Positions 46,714-59,800 of a stretch of 64,000 nt of DNA are shown here, one piece after another. The notes under the pieces are model-generated. The model saw nothing but the letters and a program-made list of their open reading frames with translations, had not been told where the DNA came from and ran no database searches. The position numbers and the translations under genes are program-made. Source of the stretch: Rosellinia necatrix (taxonomy: Eukaryota > Ascomycota > Sordariomycetes > Xylariales > Xylariaceae); NCBI GenBank assembly GCA_021209875.1, contig JAGYVD010000002.1:4588001-4652000 (forward strand). The letters are read 5' to 3'. How positions within the stretch are numbered: the first letter of the stretch is position 1; the number at the start of each line of letters is the position of its first letter.

Positions 46714-48520
46714 GTATTTTATTGGCTTAATTGCCTTGCTCTGGCACAAGGTGTCTTGTCTGTCTTAGTGCTGTGCTGAAGTGAAGTCCGCCTTCTGTGC
46801 CTGATTATATAACTACCAAGGGACTAACTGTACTTAGGTATGTATGTAGCTACCTTGTACGGTACCTATGTACTGTAGGCTACATATAGGCAGCTGTCTC
46901 CACTAACTCTAGGTACCCTTAAACCTTGAAGCCTTGCCCCGAATATGATACATCCTAGTTGTCTCGCAACGTCTCTGTTTGCTCGCTACGCCCCCATTTC
47001 TTGGTATAGTGCACACAGCACTTGGCGCTGTAGTTATGTATTGGTCTTGGCGATGGGTTTCAATCTCATATCTTGTCCGGTTATAACATATACGCACGTA
47101 ACTCGGATGTGTTTTTTCTCTTTGTCTCTGATAACTCCTTGCTCTGAGGCTACCCGAGCGAAATGCCGGACGGTCCGCGGCAGAAGAACAGTGATGTACC
47201 TTTTCTTATCTCCGGCCTTGCCAGGAGGACCCGAGGGATTGGGAAATGTATTGAGGATCCTCTTACCGCGCAGAGTACCGTGCAAAGTACCGCGTAAAGT
47301 ACCGCGTAATGTCCACGCAAGTCACCAACAGGGTGGTCACAATATCGCCAGCTAATCACACAATACCTGCCTAATCGACATGTCTGCAATCGGCCTCGCG
47401 GCAGACCAGCTGTCCAGATGGATCAGGTGACACCATCGATCAATTGACACGGTAGACGGGTAGATATGTAGGCGGACCAGGGATGCATTGTCTCGTCCAG
47501 TCGTCAGGCCGGCCGGCAGCGAATATGACACGGGCACGCGTGCCCTCACACAAACGGGCGATCGAGGCTGGCGTCAGAGGTGGCTGCGCACATACCCAAG
47601 CTTTCTGCCGGTTGACGGTTTTTCTTTCTAAAACGCTCTAATTGACTCAGCATCGCGGGGTCGAGCAAATGCGAGCTCCTTGACCCACATCCTGCAATCT
47701 GTACCTACTACGTAGTGAACTACCTGCATACATATATACTATGTGCATACAGTAGCCTAGCCACCTTGCTATGTTAGTTGCCTTAGCTACTTACTTAGGT
47801 AGGCTAGCTTTGGTGTTCCGGCACGCTGGCAGGGTAGATAAGAGTCATTCGGAGAAGACGAACGGGGAATTTAAACCCCTCCGAAAAGCCGAGGGTGTCA
47901 AAGTGGACAATCAAACCGCCTGACAAACAAAGGAAATTAATTGTTTTGGGACGTGCTGATGATTGTGCATACAAGTTGGCATGAAAAACCCAGTGCTTGG
48001 CTGTTTATTACGAGTCTATGTACGGAGAAGTTAGATTGGTAGAGTAAAGAATATCATGGATATGTAAGCCGCCCTGTCGTTGTCCCTGGCGGTGATCTTA
48101 TCAACTGGGTCGGTGGTATCAGACCGTCAGTTACATCGCCATGTGTTCCCCCCAAATATTGTGGTCCCTTTCTTTTTTTTTTTTTTTTTTCTCGCCGTAA
48201 CTCAACCCGTTTTTTTCTGGGGGTTCGAATGGCGAGAATAAGTAGGTATATAAGGTACCTATGTAGTTAAATCCCCAAGCCGAGTTGCCGGTGTGCCGGA
48301 AACACGTGGACTCGGTTGTTAGAGGGTGAGAGGATTTATGCTCTCGATTTCACGAAATGGAGTTTGTCAGCAATTATCCACCTAACTAGGCAGAGGACAC
48401 AAAAGCGATTTTTAAGCCGACGGTGCGAACCAACACCGAGGAGAAACACTACCTGTTAGTCGGCAGAAAAAAAGCACGATAAGGTCGGCAGCCGACATAC
48501 CGCCCCTCCTACCTACGACT

Positions 48521-48558
48521 ACCTACCCACCTACTTAAGTAGGTAGGTAGGTAGGTAG
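48521..48558. repeat. ACCTACTTAAGTAGGT palindromic cluster
   Basis: Inverted arrangement of ACCTA and TAGGT words around a central CTTAAG, continuing as GGTAGGTAGGTAG. Member of the intergenic palindrome family. Confidence 0.7.
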
Positions 48559-49806
48559 CTTGTGCATAGGTATATAGGTACCGTTTTCAAAGCCCTATAC
48601 AAGTGCGCTGTTGTGGATACCTACTAGATCAGATAATGGTTCCAAGCTTTAAGCGGGTTTAATATTTCGATGCTGGGTGCAACAAGGCGAGCATAGTGGT
48701 GGTAGTGGTGGTGGTGGTGGTGGTGTCGGGCTTTGATCCGGTCACACACCACGGCCGGAAGAGTAGATAAAACATAGAACGCGGACCCTTGGTTAAATTG
48801 ACTGCTTATGTCCGTGAATGCTGACTGCGGTTGGAGTGATTACTCAATGCACATGGCACAACAACCTAACATCATTGATGTCACTGCTCCGATGGGAGGT
48901 AAGCAGCCTACGTTGCGAAGGCCGAGGAGCGGAATGGATAGCTATAGAGACTGCTACCTTTGACTGAGTGTGCTATCTCAGTATGTAGGCAAGGTACCGG
49001 CTTCCTTACAATGGGTAGGTTAGGTGGCATCTGGTCTCGGCTTTCACGTGCGTGTTTGTTTGCGCCCGTGCTCGTCTAAGCCAATGGTGTGACGCACTGC
49101 CGTCCCATGACTTCAACAGAATACCTAGGTTAGGTAGGTAGCTAGCTCGATGTTCGGTTTACTTTACGTAGTGTTCGAGACATGACAAGTTTTTGCGAGG
49201 GGAGTGATGCCCTGGTTTTAATACGATAGCACAATGCATGAAACGGATGAGATTGGTAAATTACTTGTTTTGCATTTTGTATGAGCTAATGATGGACTTC
49301 TCGTCACCTTCTCCATTCAGGAGGGTGAATTCCATCCGAAAACCCTTAATTCCACTCAACCTTTGAGCCTCCGCACTTGTGCGGAGCGCCAGGGAGCGGA
49401 ATAAACCCCGCCAAGTAGGGTATAAAGTGGTTGCCCAATACAGTAATCCTCTTCCGATCGACCGTGATGCTCGCTGAGTGGTGACATGCCTTCCCTTCCC
49501 TTCCCCTTCCCTTCATCAGGCCAGACCGTCGCCAGAGAGCTCCCCACGTGATCATGAGTAGGACCAGGTCCCTATGCCTGATCGCCAACTCCCCGAGGAA
49601 GATCCTCACGATAGAAATAAGTGGTGAAATGTGTTGTGAGACAAATGAGATAAACCAATTCATGTCGCTAGTGATGTGCTAAAATGCCGATGCCGCTATT
49701 TGGTATTTTTTGAAAACGCCGCCCAGATGCAGATGATGAATGCACTTTATATAGTGACCCAGACCCAGTATTATGTATTACGTTGAATGAGAAGAAGAAA
49801 ATCGTC

Positions 49807-50511
49807 TTAGTAGACCGATATCGTCGAGATTAACCGGTTGGAATTCCGCGGCGGCAGATAGAATCCCTCGTTGTAGAAATCTGACTTGTCTTCTTCGTCA
49901 TCCTGCGTAGAGTCGTAGTAGTTTGTCGTTATAGTGCTTTTACTCTGCTTTTCTGAGAAGGTGGGTATGCTCGTGGTGGGCGGGGAGGGTGGCATGGACT
50001 CGTCCTCTGACGATTCAGAATCATGCTCGAGACCAGGTGGTGATGTGGAGTGAGAAGACGATCGCGTGAGGCCTAGGTGGGCATAGTCTTCGTCATCCTC
50101 CTCGAAATCACCATCCTCAGTCGCCATGGTATGTAATGTGGGCGACGACGGTGTGGGTAGATGTGATGGTATCCGCGCGAGGGGAGCCGCGTCGAACATC
50201 TCGATATCCTCGTCCTCGTCCATATCACTGTCGTCATCCGAGTCTGAAGAATCGGCTTCCCAATCTTCCTCCTCGACAACCGAGTCTGCCCATTGTACGT
50301 GTCGTTCTTGTGTCTTGGGCGCGGCTCCCCGGACGGATTGGTTGAACCAGCTCTCCTGTTCCCGCTCGGCATCGGCCAGGTCCAGCATCAGAGAGTCGAG
50401 GAGGTTGGCATGGCCGACGAGTAGCCGAAGGTTGTGATCGGGACGGGCAGCCTCGGTAGAGAGCTTGGCCCGGGCCTTGTGGGCGAGGAAGTAGGTCTGT
50501 GTGATGGACAT
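49807..50511 (-). CDS. conserved acidic fungal protein of unknown function
   Basis: Single exon, 234 aa from MSITQTYFLAHKARAKL. The N-terminal 75 residues form likely helices (LAHKARAKLSTEAA, then NLRLLVGHANLLDSLMLDL and ADAEREQESWF) and look conserved; I recall similar starts in uncharacterised filamentous-fungal proteins but no named family. The rest is low complexity: long Asp/Glu/Ser stretches (about residues 85-112 and 130-180), Pro/Ser patches and a short end ISTISVY. An upstream in-frame ATG at 50577 adds 22 residues and is also plausible. No membrane segment or signal peptide. It sits alone between two 10-kb gene-poor stretches. Function cannot be inferred; the acidic character would suit a nuclear or chaperone-like partner. 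Confidence 0.7.
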   Translation of the reverse strand: MSITQTYFLAHKARAKLSTEAARPDHNLRLLVGHANLLDSLMLDLADAEREQESWFNQSVRGAAPKTQERHVQWADSVVEEEDWEADSSDSDDDSDMDEDEDIEMFDAAPLARIPSHLPTPSSPTLHTMATEDGDFEEDDEDYAHLGLTRSSSHSTSPPGLEHDSESSEDESMPPSPPTTSIPTFSEKQSKSTITTNYYDSTQDDEEDKSDFYNEGFYLPPRNSNRLISTISVY

Positions 50512-52433
50512 CTTCTTCGTCGGTTGGTGTGGTGAGGGTGAGTGGAAGGGTGACGGTGAGAAAGTTGTGGAAACCATCTTGTATCTAGATCAACAGCTGT
50601 TATAGTGTATATGTGTGCTTGTGTTATTATGTCGTGTTTTGTTGTAATTTCTGCGTGAGTCAGGCACCGATGTCCGGCCAAGGCAGCAGAGGCAGAGAGG
50701 AACTGGTTCCCTTTTGTATAAAGCTATGTGATGGTTCAAGTTGCTGCAGGGATCTCGGGTCCGTCCAGTTACGGTGCGGTGTGCGGGTGGTTCTCGGGTA
50801 CTTTCCAGGCTGGAACTTTGGTACTTCGCTACTTCGGTACTTCGACCAGGCACGACGGATCCGACCTTTGGGTGGGTGTCTTGTTGGCGCTGGCTAGCTA
50901 GGATTTCGACCGGGGACCCTTGGCTGGGGTACAAAGGTACAAGGAGACGGAGGTACAGCTGTACGAGGGTCGCTGGTTGGGATACGCGCTATTGCCGCAT
51001 CGGGTAATAAGGTCTCTAGTATGTTGTTCTGGGCTATGCCACGACGCTGATGCGATTGCACTGTGACGATTGCCTGGTATGCTGTGCGGCTTGTAAGTCT
51101 GTCGTTGGCTGTGTAAGGGAGAAACAAGAAGATGGGCTGAACTGGGCTGAAATCGAGGGGTAGAGGGAGTTATGATTCTTTTGTATGGAAGGAAGCGAAC
51201 CGGATGGATTAAAAATGCATCTGCTGACTTATTCACCATCACTCGGAGCCGTAGAGCGGTGGAATGGATGTTGACGGTATGCGATGGGCTGGATCGGAAG
51301 CCTGGGGCTGTTCCGTCGGTATCGCATTGTCCCTCGGTCTTAACGGACTGGTCGGGGTCGCTCGTAAATTCGTCGTAAATTCGTCATCGGGTTGCGTTAT
51401 GCCACCTAAACTCCTGCTAACTACTACCTACTATGTACTACATAGTGCCTACCTATCTACATAGTACACTAACTACCACAAGGGTACCAATTCGTCTTGG
51501 TAGGCAGGTATGCCAGTGAACAGTGGCCCCCCAAAGCGGTCTGCACAATTATGTTGCGCTGCGGACTTACAGTACACTAACCCACCTGGAGATAGCGACG
51601 AGGAGGGAGCTACGGGGAGGTAGGCACCTAAGTATCTTACCTATAGGCTATAGAAGCGGTATCTCCATGCTGGAGAACTAGTTACTAGTAGGTTTTGTAG
51701 GCAGTGTATAGCCGTGGAGTCCAAGGATGGATACGACTAATCACCTGCAACGCTCAGTAAATATGGGCCACAATGCACGCTGGATAATATGCAGCGAGCC
51801 TTCACCGCCGTCATATCCTGCCGACCGACTGGACTGGTGGCATTGTAGGCAACATGCTTAAGTCAGAAGGCCGTTCGCAACTCCGCGAGCGCAAAAGGTG
51901 GAGGTCATGGTAAACCCTGTTCCCACCCTTTTTTTTTTTCTTCCTCGTTCGCCAGTTGTTGTCATCCCCAGAAAATAAGAGTGTCGGATTTTTCCCTGCT
52001 GACCGTCATAGTCACGGTGGCTTCGTCAATCCCGCTACTGCACATCTCTGATGACCACCGCCTAAACCGATGTACCTCGACTAAGTACAACTCATCCTGC
52101 GACCGCCGCATTTGGACCAACAATAAATGCGCATTTCATTTTCTTGTGCACTTGCTTGTGGGCTGGGTGGCTGAGCTGCTGAGCTGCTGAGCCGTTGCCC
52201 GCCTACCCACAGCAACTATACAACTCTCCAAAAGCAATGCGCGGGTATTGTTTCTCGATTTGGTCGGCTCTGCCTAGATACAGCATGCCAGATAGTGGCA
52301 ATCGTTCGATCTATATGTACTATGTTGGCCTATCTGTCAATAATTTGCGAACTCGACTTGCTGGCTACACAACAGTGCCGCTCCCTGACATAACCTTGGA
52401 AGGCTCTATATCGATACTGTGCCAGGCTTTAGT

Positions 52434-52477
52434 CCCGTGTCTGCCCTGTGTCTGTCCTGTGTCTGTCCTGTGTCTGT
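52434..52477. repeat. 11-bp tandem repeat, four units
   Basis: Units of CCTGTGTCTGT; the first (CCCGTGTCTGC) is diverged. Confidence 0.85.
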
Positions 52478-53517
52478 CCTGTGGTTCTGGTTGGGGTAAC
52501 GATTGTGTTGTTTGCCTGCTAGGTTCGTTATGTGGTACCAAGTAACCATCGTGATGTGATGCTCCTGGTAGGTACCTACCTAGTCTCAGGCTTGTGCCGG
52601 AGATAACGAATTTAAATGTGTATCTGTTAGGCTAGTTTCGATCTACTCAACCCACTAGGTAGGTACCTACTATACTGTACATCGCAGTTAAAGTGGTAGT
52701 GTGGTGTGGTGAAGTTACAGACTGTCTCATGTCTAATTATTATGCTTGCATCTGAGGGAGGAGGTTGTGACTCCCCACGGATGCTGATGAATCATCGCTG
52801 GGATTGCTCAGCACAGGATTCAATGTCGAGGATTAATAATGAGACCCACGCCGCTATGTCGTTTAAGCTACAGTATCCCCTTCGCAACACCCTAACCATT
52901 ACCCCGACTCGGAGACAATACGCGCTAACCCGATAACCCAAAATGCAAGATGATTCATTCCATGACATTCGACCATGTCGATCGTAGGTCAATTAGCAAT
53001 GCAAAGGGCTCTATGCGTGCGTGACTCTGACGCCTTGTGGTCGACAACGATGCCAACAGTGTACACAGCACTATACCATTATAATGCTACGCAGAGCGAG
53101 ATGAAGCTGAGAAGAACCATGTCCTAATAAATACAATAATTATATACAACGTATGCAACATATACGACGTATACAACGCATATAACGTATACTTTGGTAG
53201 AATGAAGTAGGTATGTAGATGGATACCTATAAAGGATACATATGGAGGATATCTATTCACTATGAGTCGCTATGAGTGGTTAGGTATCAGCCAGGCAATT
53301 ATGAGATGCCGGATTTAAGCCCCACGATGCTGTATTGACTCAATAGTACTGGGCACCCGGATGAGAGGTGATATTATTTATGCAAGTTATACAACTGTAT
53401 TATATATATCAGCACAAATTTAGAGATAGAGTACCTAGGTAGTATTGGGGGCCGTTGGGGATCTTCATAGCGGCAGGTGGCTTTCTAGGCCACAGATGGT
53501 AGTAGAGGCAGTTGTAA

Positions 53518-53544
53518 TACCTACCTAGGTAGGTACCTAGGTAG
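53518..53544. repeat. TACCTACCTAGGTAGGTACC palindromic cluster
   Basis: One of the longest copies of the intergenic palindrome: a perfect inverted repeat about CCTAGG overlapped by a second about GGTACC. Confidence 0.8.
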
Positions 53545-53835
53545 TGTGTATTAACGTCTAGTCTAGGTGTGTGCTAGCTAATTACAGTAGGACTGGATTG
53601 CTCAGTTTATGCGAAAGTCCGCGGCCTCCGCCCATCAACCCGCCAACCCGTGACTCTCCGCGCCGCTTTGGACGCCGGACACATCTCAGGCTGCTCAATG
53701 GTTGCTATGTGATTTAGTGTGACTACTGCGACTAGTTCCCAGGCAGCGAAATTAACCATGGCCAGGCAATCCCTCATGCGACACAGACCAGGCTGTCTCC
53801 ATTCCCTACGTCGAATTCCGAATCCCACCGTGCCC

Positions 53836-53891
53836 GCGTCCCGCGTCCCGCGTCCTGCGTCGTGCGTCTTGCGTCTTGCGTCTTGCGTCTT
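53836..53891. repeat. 7-bp tandem repeat, eight units
   Basis: Eight units beginning GCGTC (GCGTCCC drifting to GCGTCTT from left to right). Confidence 0.9.
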
Positions 53892-56800
53892 CGAGTGTGG
53901 AATTAATCAGGACACGCAACCAACCTCGTCACCTACCGGAACAAGACAAGGCAAGCGACACGAGGCGTGAGGCCCAGGCCTCCCGTTGTCTGCCGCCTCT
54001 GCGTCCTCGAGGGCGGAGGACGGAAACTAGATGAAACAAAGGCGAGACCCGATCGGGTACTATCAACTCTGCTCTCTGCCTGAATAGGGGAATGTTTCCA
54101 GTGACAGCCGAAGATGGAGAATTCGGGCTTCCGTGAATCATAACGCGCAATGCATAGCACATAACATAAAAAACCCGGCGGCCTGTTGAATGGGTGGGTT
54201 TGATGAATTAATGCACGGCCAGGTCGCTTGGTGACCGGCATTGGTGACCAGCATTGACTACCTAAACTACACTAACTAACTAGTTATGTATGTAGCTAAA
54301 AAGCCCCAATGTCGAATGTCGGGACGAATTGGCGTCTTGGTGCTTTGGGTCGAACCCTTGGCTCGTTCTCGGCAATCGGACTCGTTCGTGTTCGCCGTTT
54401 GGTGTGAAGCCCGCTGATTCGACTGCCTTAAGCGAGAGCGAAGGGAAATAGGTACACTATAACTAGTCTGAGGGGGTAGGGTCACAGTCTCCTGTCGCGC
54501 CCGTTGCTGCAAGGTACCTTGCTAGCCTACCTGGGTAACCTAGTGTAGATACCTACTGCGTACAGCAGGTAGGTAGCCAGGCAGACAAGATACGGGACGG
54601 GATACCTGCTTCCCCAAAGTATTGTAGGGCTGAGATGGGCGGAATTTATTCGAGGCTCATTTCCCAGTAACGCCCTCCCGTGACAGTGACAGCCACTTGG
54701 GACGGGCCCGCGAAGACATATGCTAAGCCATATCAAGCAAAGCCCCAAGGCCACCCTTTCCACTCTAGGTAAAGCGTAACGAATGCGACCACACTATCTC
54801 TCTTCTGGGGATCGCTGGTCCTTTGTCCGTCTGCTCAAGGACATTGCTCCAACTCCATTTCACATCTCGCATTTCGCATTTCGCATTTCCCAATTCCACG
54901 CTCAGCCACACAGCACGGATCCGACGTGGGCGTTTGCTCCAGCGACCCTCGAGTGATTTATTCGTACGGTACGGCATGGTGCAAGTACCTGTCATGGCAC
55001 CGTGTTTCACAATCTCCCGTTTTCATCGCTGGCCCAGCTATGGACGAGCCAAGAGGGCCCAAGTGAGCCAAGTAAGCCAAGTGCTGTCTTGCGACAAGCA
55101 ACGGGGGGTCCTTCACAGCACACGGGTCGGTCATCTCCTTTGGGAATGCATAGCGGCGCCACATCTGCCCATAGCCGTCTTATCGATGGTAGTTGATAGC
55201 GATCTGGCGGTGACAGCAATCTGCCCATAAGCTGGTAACGTCGCAATGGAACAGCAGCACCGCCTCACCACGTCGGGTCGCGTCCAATCGCCGTTGTGCT
55301 GTGAACAGGGGGAGGAGGGGATCGGTATAGTGGAACACTCCCCATAGTGGCCTGAACTGGCCTGAACTGGCCTTATCTGGCCTTACGAGCTTGATCGCCG
55401 GGACGGAGCCGCATATTTCATCACGATGATTCATTTACACTAAAGCTAACCATGTCACTAGTTGCCCAATGAAATGCGTGCGCCGAAGTAGTGTAGATAC
55501 TATGCGACTATGCATTGTCCCTTTTGAATGCGCCGCTGGACGGGTTGCTGGTGAATCGGCTCGCAAGATCATGCTTCGGTTCCCCGGAAGAATACGCACT
55601 ACCACCATGTCGGCCTTTTTGTGCTCTCGTCGGTTTTTGTTCGGTTGTCTCCGACGGGCGACCGGCCTTTGGCTCCAGGGCTATCGGCCTCCTCTCGCGC
55701 CCGAGTTTCTTCCGACGCCTGGTTCAAGGCTCACAGGAAATACGGGTCAGTTTACAACCCAACCCGAAAGATCCAACATATCTTTCGTCGTCATGTCGAA
55801 CTCAGTTCTTGGTATTCTTAGTAGTTATTCTTCCAATAGTTACCCAGGCGGTTGCCATCTCCCATAAGTCCCTTCGAATACGAAATACTCATACGAGATT
55901 GCTTTGCCTATGGCTTCCCCGAACCACATTTTTCTTTTTCCCAGCTGTCACGTACCGGCTTTCTGTCGAAGAGTGTTGGGGTAGGTTACATGACCAAGGC
56001 GCTGACGCGCTTCCAGAAGTTTTCGCTGCATGGTCCATACGTTTTGCATCCGCATGTCTTGCTGACCCTGCAGCTTTCAGCTAGCCATCGATGCAACCAT
56101 TAATGTGCGAGTTGTAGCGACCTCCTGCCGGACCACTTCTCAAAACTGCGAGCGCTATAAGCTCGGGTATTAATGAGACGTCTATGTAGTCTACAGCTGA
56201 TAGGCAATGCCTGCCGTAGTGGCAAGCCGAGCATCTAATGGGATATTGAAACCATTATGGGCTAGCTATGTAGTTAGATGTACGATCCGGCCCTGTTTCC
56301 CCGGCACCTTATACCGCACCCCTTATGGTAACGTTATGCCGTGCTGCCGGTCATAGGTATCATCATAGGTATCATCCAGAAGGATCTGGGGTTTCGGGGT
56401 ACCAGTGGGGACGTGACAACACTTCGTGATCTCTTAGCTTCGTGCAATCACATTGCAGAGTTGTGATCTCCTGTCATCAACCTCAAACTTCCTAGCTCTT
56501 TCTCTTTTAAGGTTAACAAATACTTTATTTGTTCTATTGATAGCCTACCGCCCGGGAAAAAAAAAACAAAAAAAAACATGAGGCTCGTGTTCTTCTGAGC
56601 ACACTCGTCGTCTAAGACATCGCCTAGTAACTAATTCTAACTACCAATAGAAGATACTGTGTGTTTGAGTTAACTACCGGGAGACGCCTGAGCCTCAAGA
56701 ATTGTTGTTGTTTATCGTGGGCACTACAATAGGTATTAGATGTCATAGAGCTCTTCGTTGACCAGCCAATATCAAAGGCTTACGGCCTTATATTTTCGGC

Positions 56801-59800
56801 CGCCGTAAGATATCCACCTTAGGACATGCCCACTGCGAGTGGTAATAGTCTATAGGTCGAAATAAGTCAGTGACATCGGGTTAACGCCAAACCTCCGATG
56901 TCCTCCGCTGGCGGAGTACAGAGCCCCAGCGAGATATCCAGGGGGGGTCAGCCTCATTTCACCCGGAAAGAGCTAGAGTAGATTACAATATCATGAGAAT
57001 ACGTGATGCGGAAACAACAGAGGAACTAACTACCAGGCCAGACAAATTAGCGTATAAAGCCGACCCAGACTACTGGGTTATTGTTCGCACGCTAAATTAT
57101 ACGGGTGGTGGATGATTAATACAACACAGAAGTCCCGTAGCTAACTCCGGGCGATCTACGGAGCACAATGCGCCCTTGCGACTGACCCGAGGATGAAGTC
57201 ATCGAGGTTCGAGAACAGACGAGAGATATGGAATCATCAAGACGAACGTCGTTGTCGGATTCGCATAGCCTGCAGTATCAGCTCCGTCAGCTCGATGCTC
57301 ATTATTTCTCGCCTGACGGCCCTGGTCTCTGTCCGTCTCATGTCCTGGACTTAGATACTATGTAGGTAGTGTAGGCATCTCATTTCAAATATCATCGTAC
57401 CTGAGTGTGTGCATAACGATCCTGCTGCACATGTGTACACTACAAACAGCACATCTTAACCAATGCAGGAACCCATCGTGGTGTGGTGGTGCGCGTCAAT
57501 CTCGCGCCATCGTTGATCGCTCCCAAGCAGCCGGGCACCCAGCTACGAGATTAGCCTACGCTATGCCTGTTAAAGGTGTAGCGTATAGGTAGGGGGGGGA
57601 GGAATGAGAGAGAAGGCTTCCTACAAGATTGGGGGGAGGGGGGGTCGAAGGACTTGCCGAAGGAGCGGCAAGGGGGTGCCAGTCAGAACGACCCATGGAA
57701 AACCATCCTGGGCCACGGCAGCAGCGCTACCAGACCTCGTGGCTCCGTGGCCTTGGGTGATATTATCTCACGCACCGGCTGCTGATTTTCCGGGGCAGCC
57801 TTTCCCCACCCTCAGTGAGACGGGGGACGAAGAGCCCGCCGCGAGCGAGACAGAGGAGAAGGAGGAGGGGGGAGGAGGAGCTCGTTGTCGAGTCCATAGT
57901 CTCTCTCGTGAGACTTCACCAGACCCGCCTATCCCAATTCTCCCTCCCCTTCCCTGCGCCCTTCTCTCGCGCCTCAGGTACCGGGTATCACGCCGGCATC
58001 AGCGTCGTATCATAGCCTATATCCGGGACTGCGATCATCACTCTAAGGTCGTCGCCCTGAGTCGCGCAGAGGTTCTTCGTGCTGGGTTTCCCGTATTTAG
58101 CATGGGAAAAGTACAAACGGATAACTAGTTACCTAGGACGGGTACGGGCACTTACATGATATGATGCCTCCTCCCTCCCTATCCTCGCTCGGCACTCCTT
58201 CGCCTGTCTTTGCCCGTCAGTCGAGTTTAGCACGCTAGCTAGCTGTCTAATTTCGTCTCCAATGATTCCATCTCATTTCCTCCCCCATGCTATCTATAGT
58301 CCTGTAGGCGGATTTTTGGTCTGTAAATTTAGGTCGTCCTATCTCTGGGTTCCTAGGGCTGATCCATGCTCACTTCATCATAAATATCCTAAACGCGACA
58401 TGGGCGTGTCAGCCCTTCTCAGGTACCTTAGGTGACGGACGAACAATGACGAATGTCATTTTCTCTATTCGGGGGCCATCCCCACACATCAGCACACCCC
58501 TTTCCTCTTTCTCCCGTCAGCCCTGAGATTCGAGTGTCAGCTGTGGTGTGGCTCATTTTAGGCCGGTCTCCCAGGATTCCGTTTCCGACCCCATGGTTCT
58601 GGCTCTGCCAAGAAACACCGGCATGTACTCCAGCGCCCCTCGGTCTTTAGCCGTTGACGAAGGTTCCCGACCTTGGGCGGTCTTTGGTGGGAAGACTAAA
58701 ACTGGTAGCCTCTCTTAGTTGATCCCGTAAATTACAAGTATGTATACACACATGAGCCGATAATCCAGTAACCTACTCTTGGATCCGAGCTCCTATCCAA
58801 AGTTCCCATTAGGGAGAGGGTGTTCCCGGGAAGGTCCCAATCCCGCCGTGCGGGAGCTAGCAGCAGGGGAAACATAGGTAAGCACGGAGGGTTGGCCGAT
58901 GATTATGAAAGCAAAGAGCACCCATCGGACCAAGGGCCACGTCGCCATCACAAGTTACACTAGTGAGCGGCATTGGGGTTCAAGTCGTCACCAGCGCCGT
59001 GGCCACGGGTTCTTTCAGCCGCCTACTAAAACTCCAACTTGCCTCGTCTTGGGTATAATAAAGTAATAAGTCAAAAGGCATATGCCGAAACTCTATATTG
59101 GATGATAGCATAGCTGAGGTACGTGGCATTTTGAAACGTATGACAAAGCCGCTGCTGATTTATGCAACGCGTTTTCATTACTGCTCATGGATATCTTACG
59201 CCATTTATCCTCTGTCTTCGCAATGGGACTGACTGGGCTGCCTCAATGCTTCACCATTGATACACATATATTGGTTTGAGCGAGAACCGCCATGCGTACT
59301 GTATATGACCTAGTGTACACTACCAATGTACCAACTTTATTAATCCAAGGGAACTCGGCAACTCACAGAGTTCCGCCCACGTCCCCCCGTCCTTGTCATC
59401 ATTTTTTTTCCCTTCCCCCCCTCTCTCGTAGAGCTGGGTCCTTTCGCACATATGTACGAAGTCCACTATTGAGACAGCAAAGCGCAAGCATCATAAAATG
59501 AAAAGGGTAGCCTCTCCCGGACTAGTCGATAAGGTCAAGACTATTCACTCCACAGACGAGCATTTTCTGCATTATCGCGTGATCATTCTCCCTGCTGGAA
59601 ACTATCCCAAATCGACACCAAAACGGCATACCGGGCTTCTCTCATTCAATATACCACATGCTCCGACGGATCCCATTTCTAGACATATTCTAGTCTAGCG
59701 CTGTACCATTTTGGGCGAATGGTGTCCTATCATAGGTAGATAGTGTACGCTGTTCTCCGCCAACTTACCAGGGAGGGTAACTATATAGAATTTTCTTTCT

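Larger units (their letters stand above)
39940..49806. other. 9.9-kb gene-poor region
   Basis: No open frame longer than about 150 codons and none with a recognised domain on either strand. The contents are simple repeats: (CTG)17 at 45707-45757, CCATCCACC-type repeats at about 45013-45066, GGT triplets near 48700-48724 and poly-T near 48175-48190. There is also a 94-nt foldback (46620-46713) and many TACCTA/TAGGTA words, including a cluster at 48521-48558. No transposase, reverse transcriptase or terminal repeats were recognised. Old decayed elements, non-coding transcripts or fast-evolving genes missed by eye remain possible. Confidence 0.5.

Noticed and set aside
54340..54360. TCGAACCC word as a minus-strand tRNA T-arm
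   Set aside because: Flanking bases do not pair into a five-base stem and no cloverleaf surrounds it.
55515..55867. Possible cytochrome P450 relic (an AHRKYGSV-like segment)
   Set aside because: Only a few residues resemble the family and no heme-binding or other P450 motif follows in any frame.
57604..58128. 174-codon plus-strand frame
   Set aside because: Composition follows the local G/A-rich sequence, with no domain, unclear start and no neighbour support.
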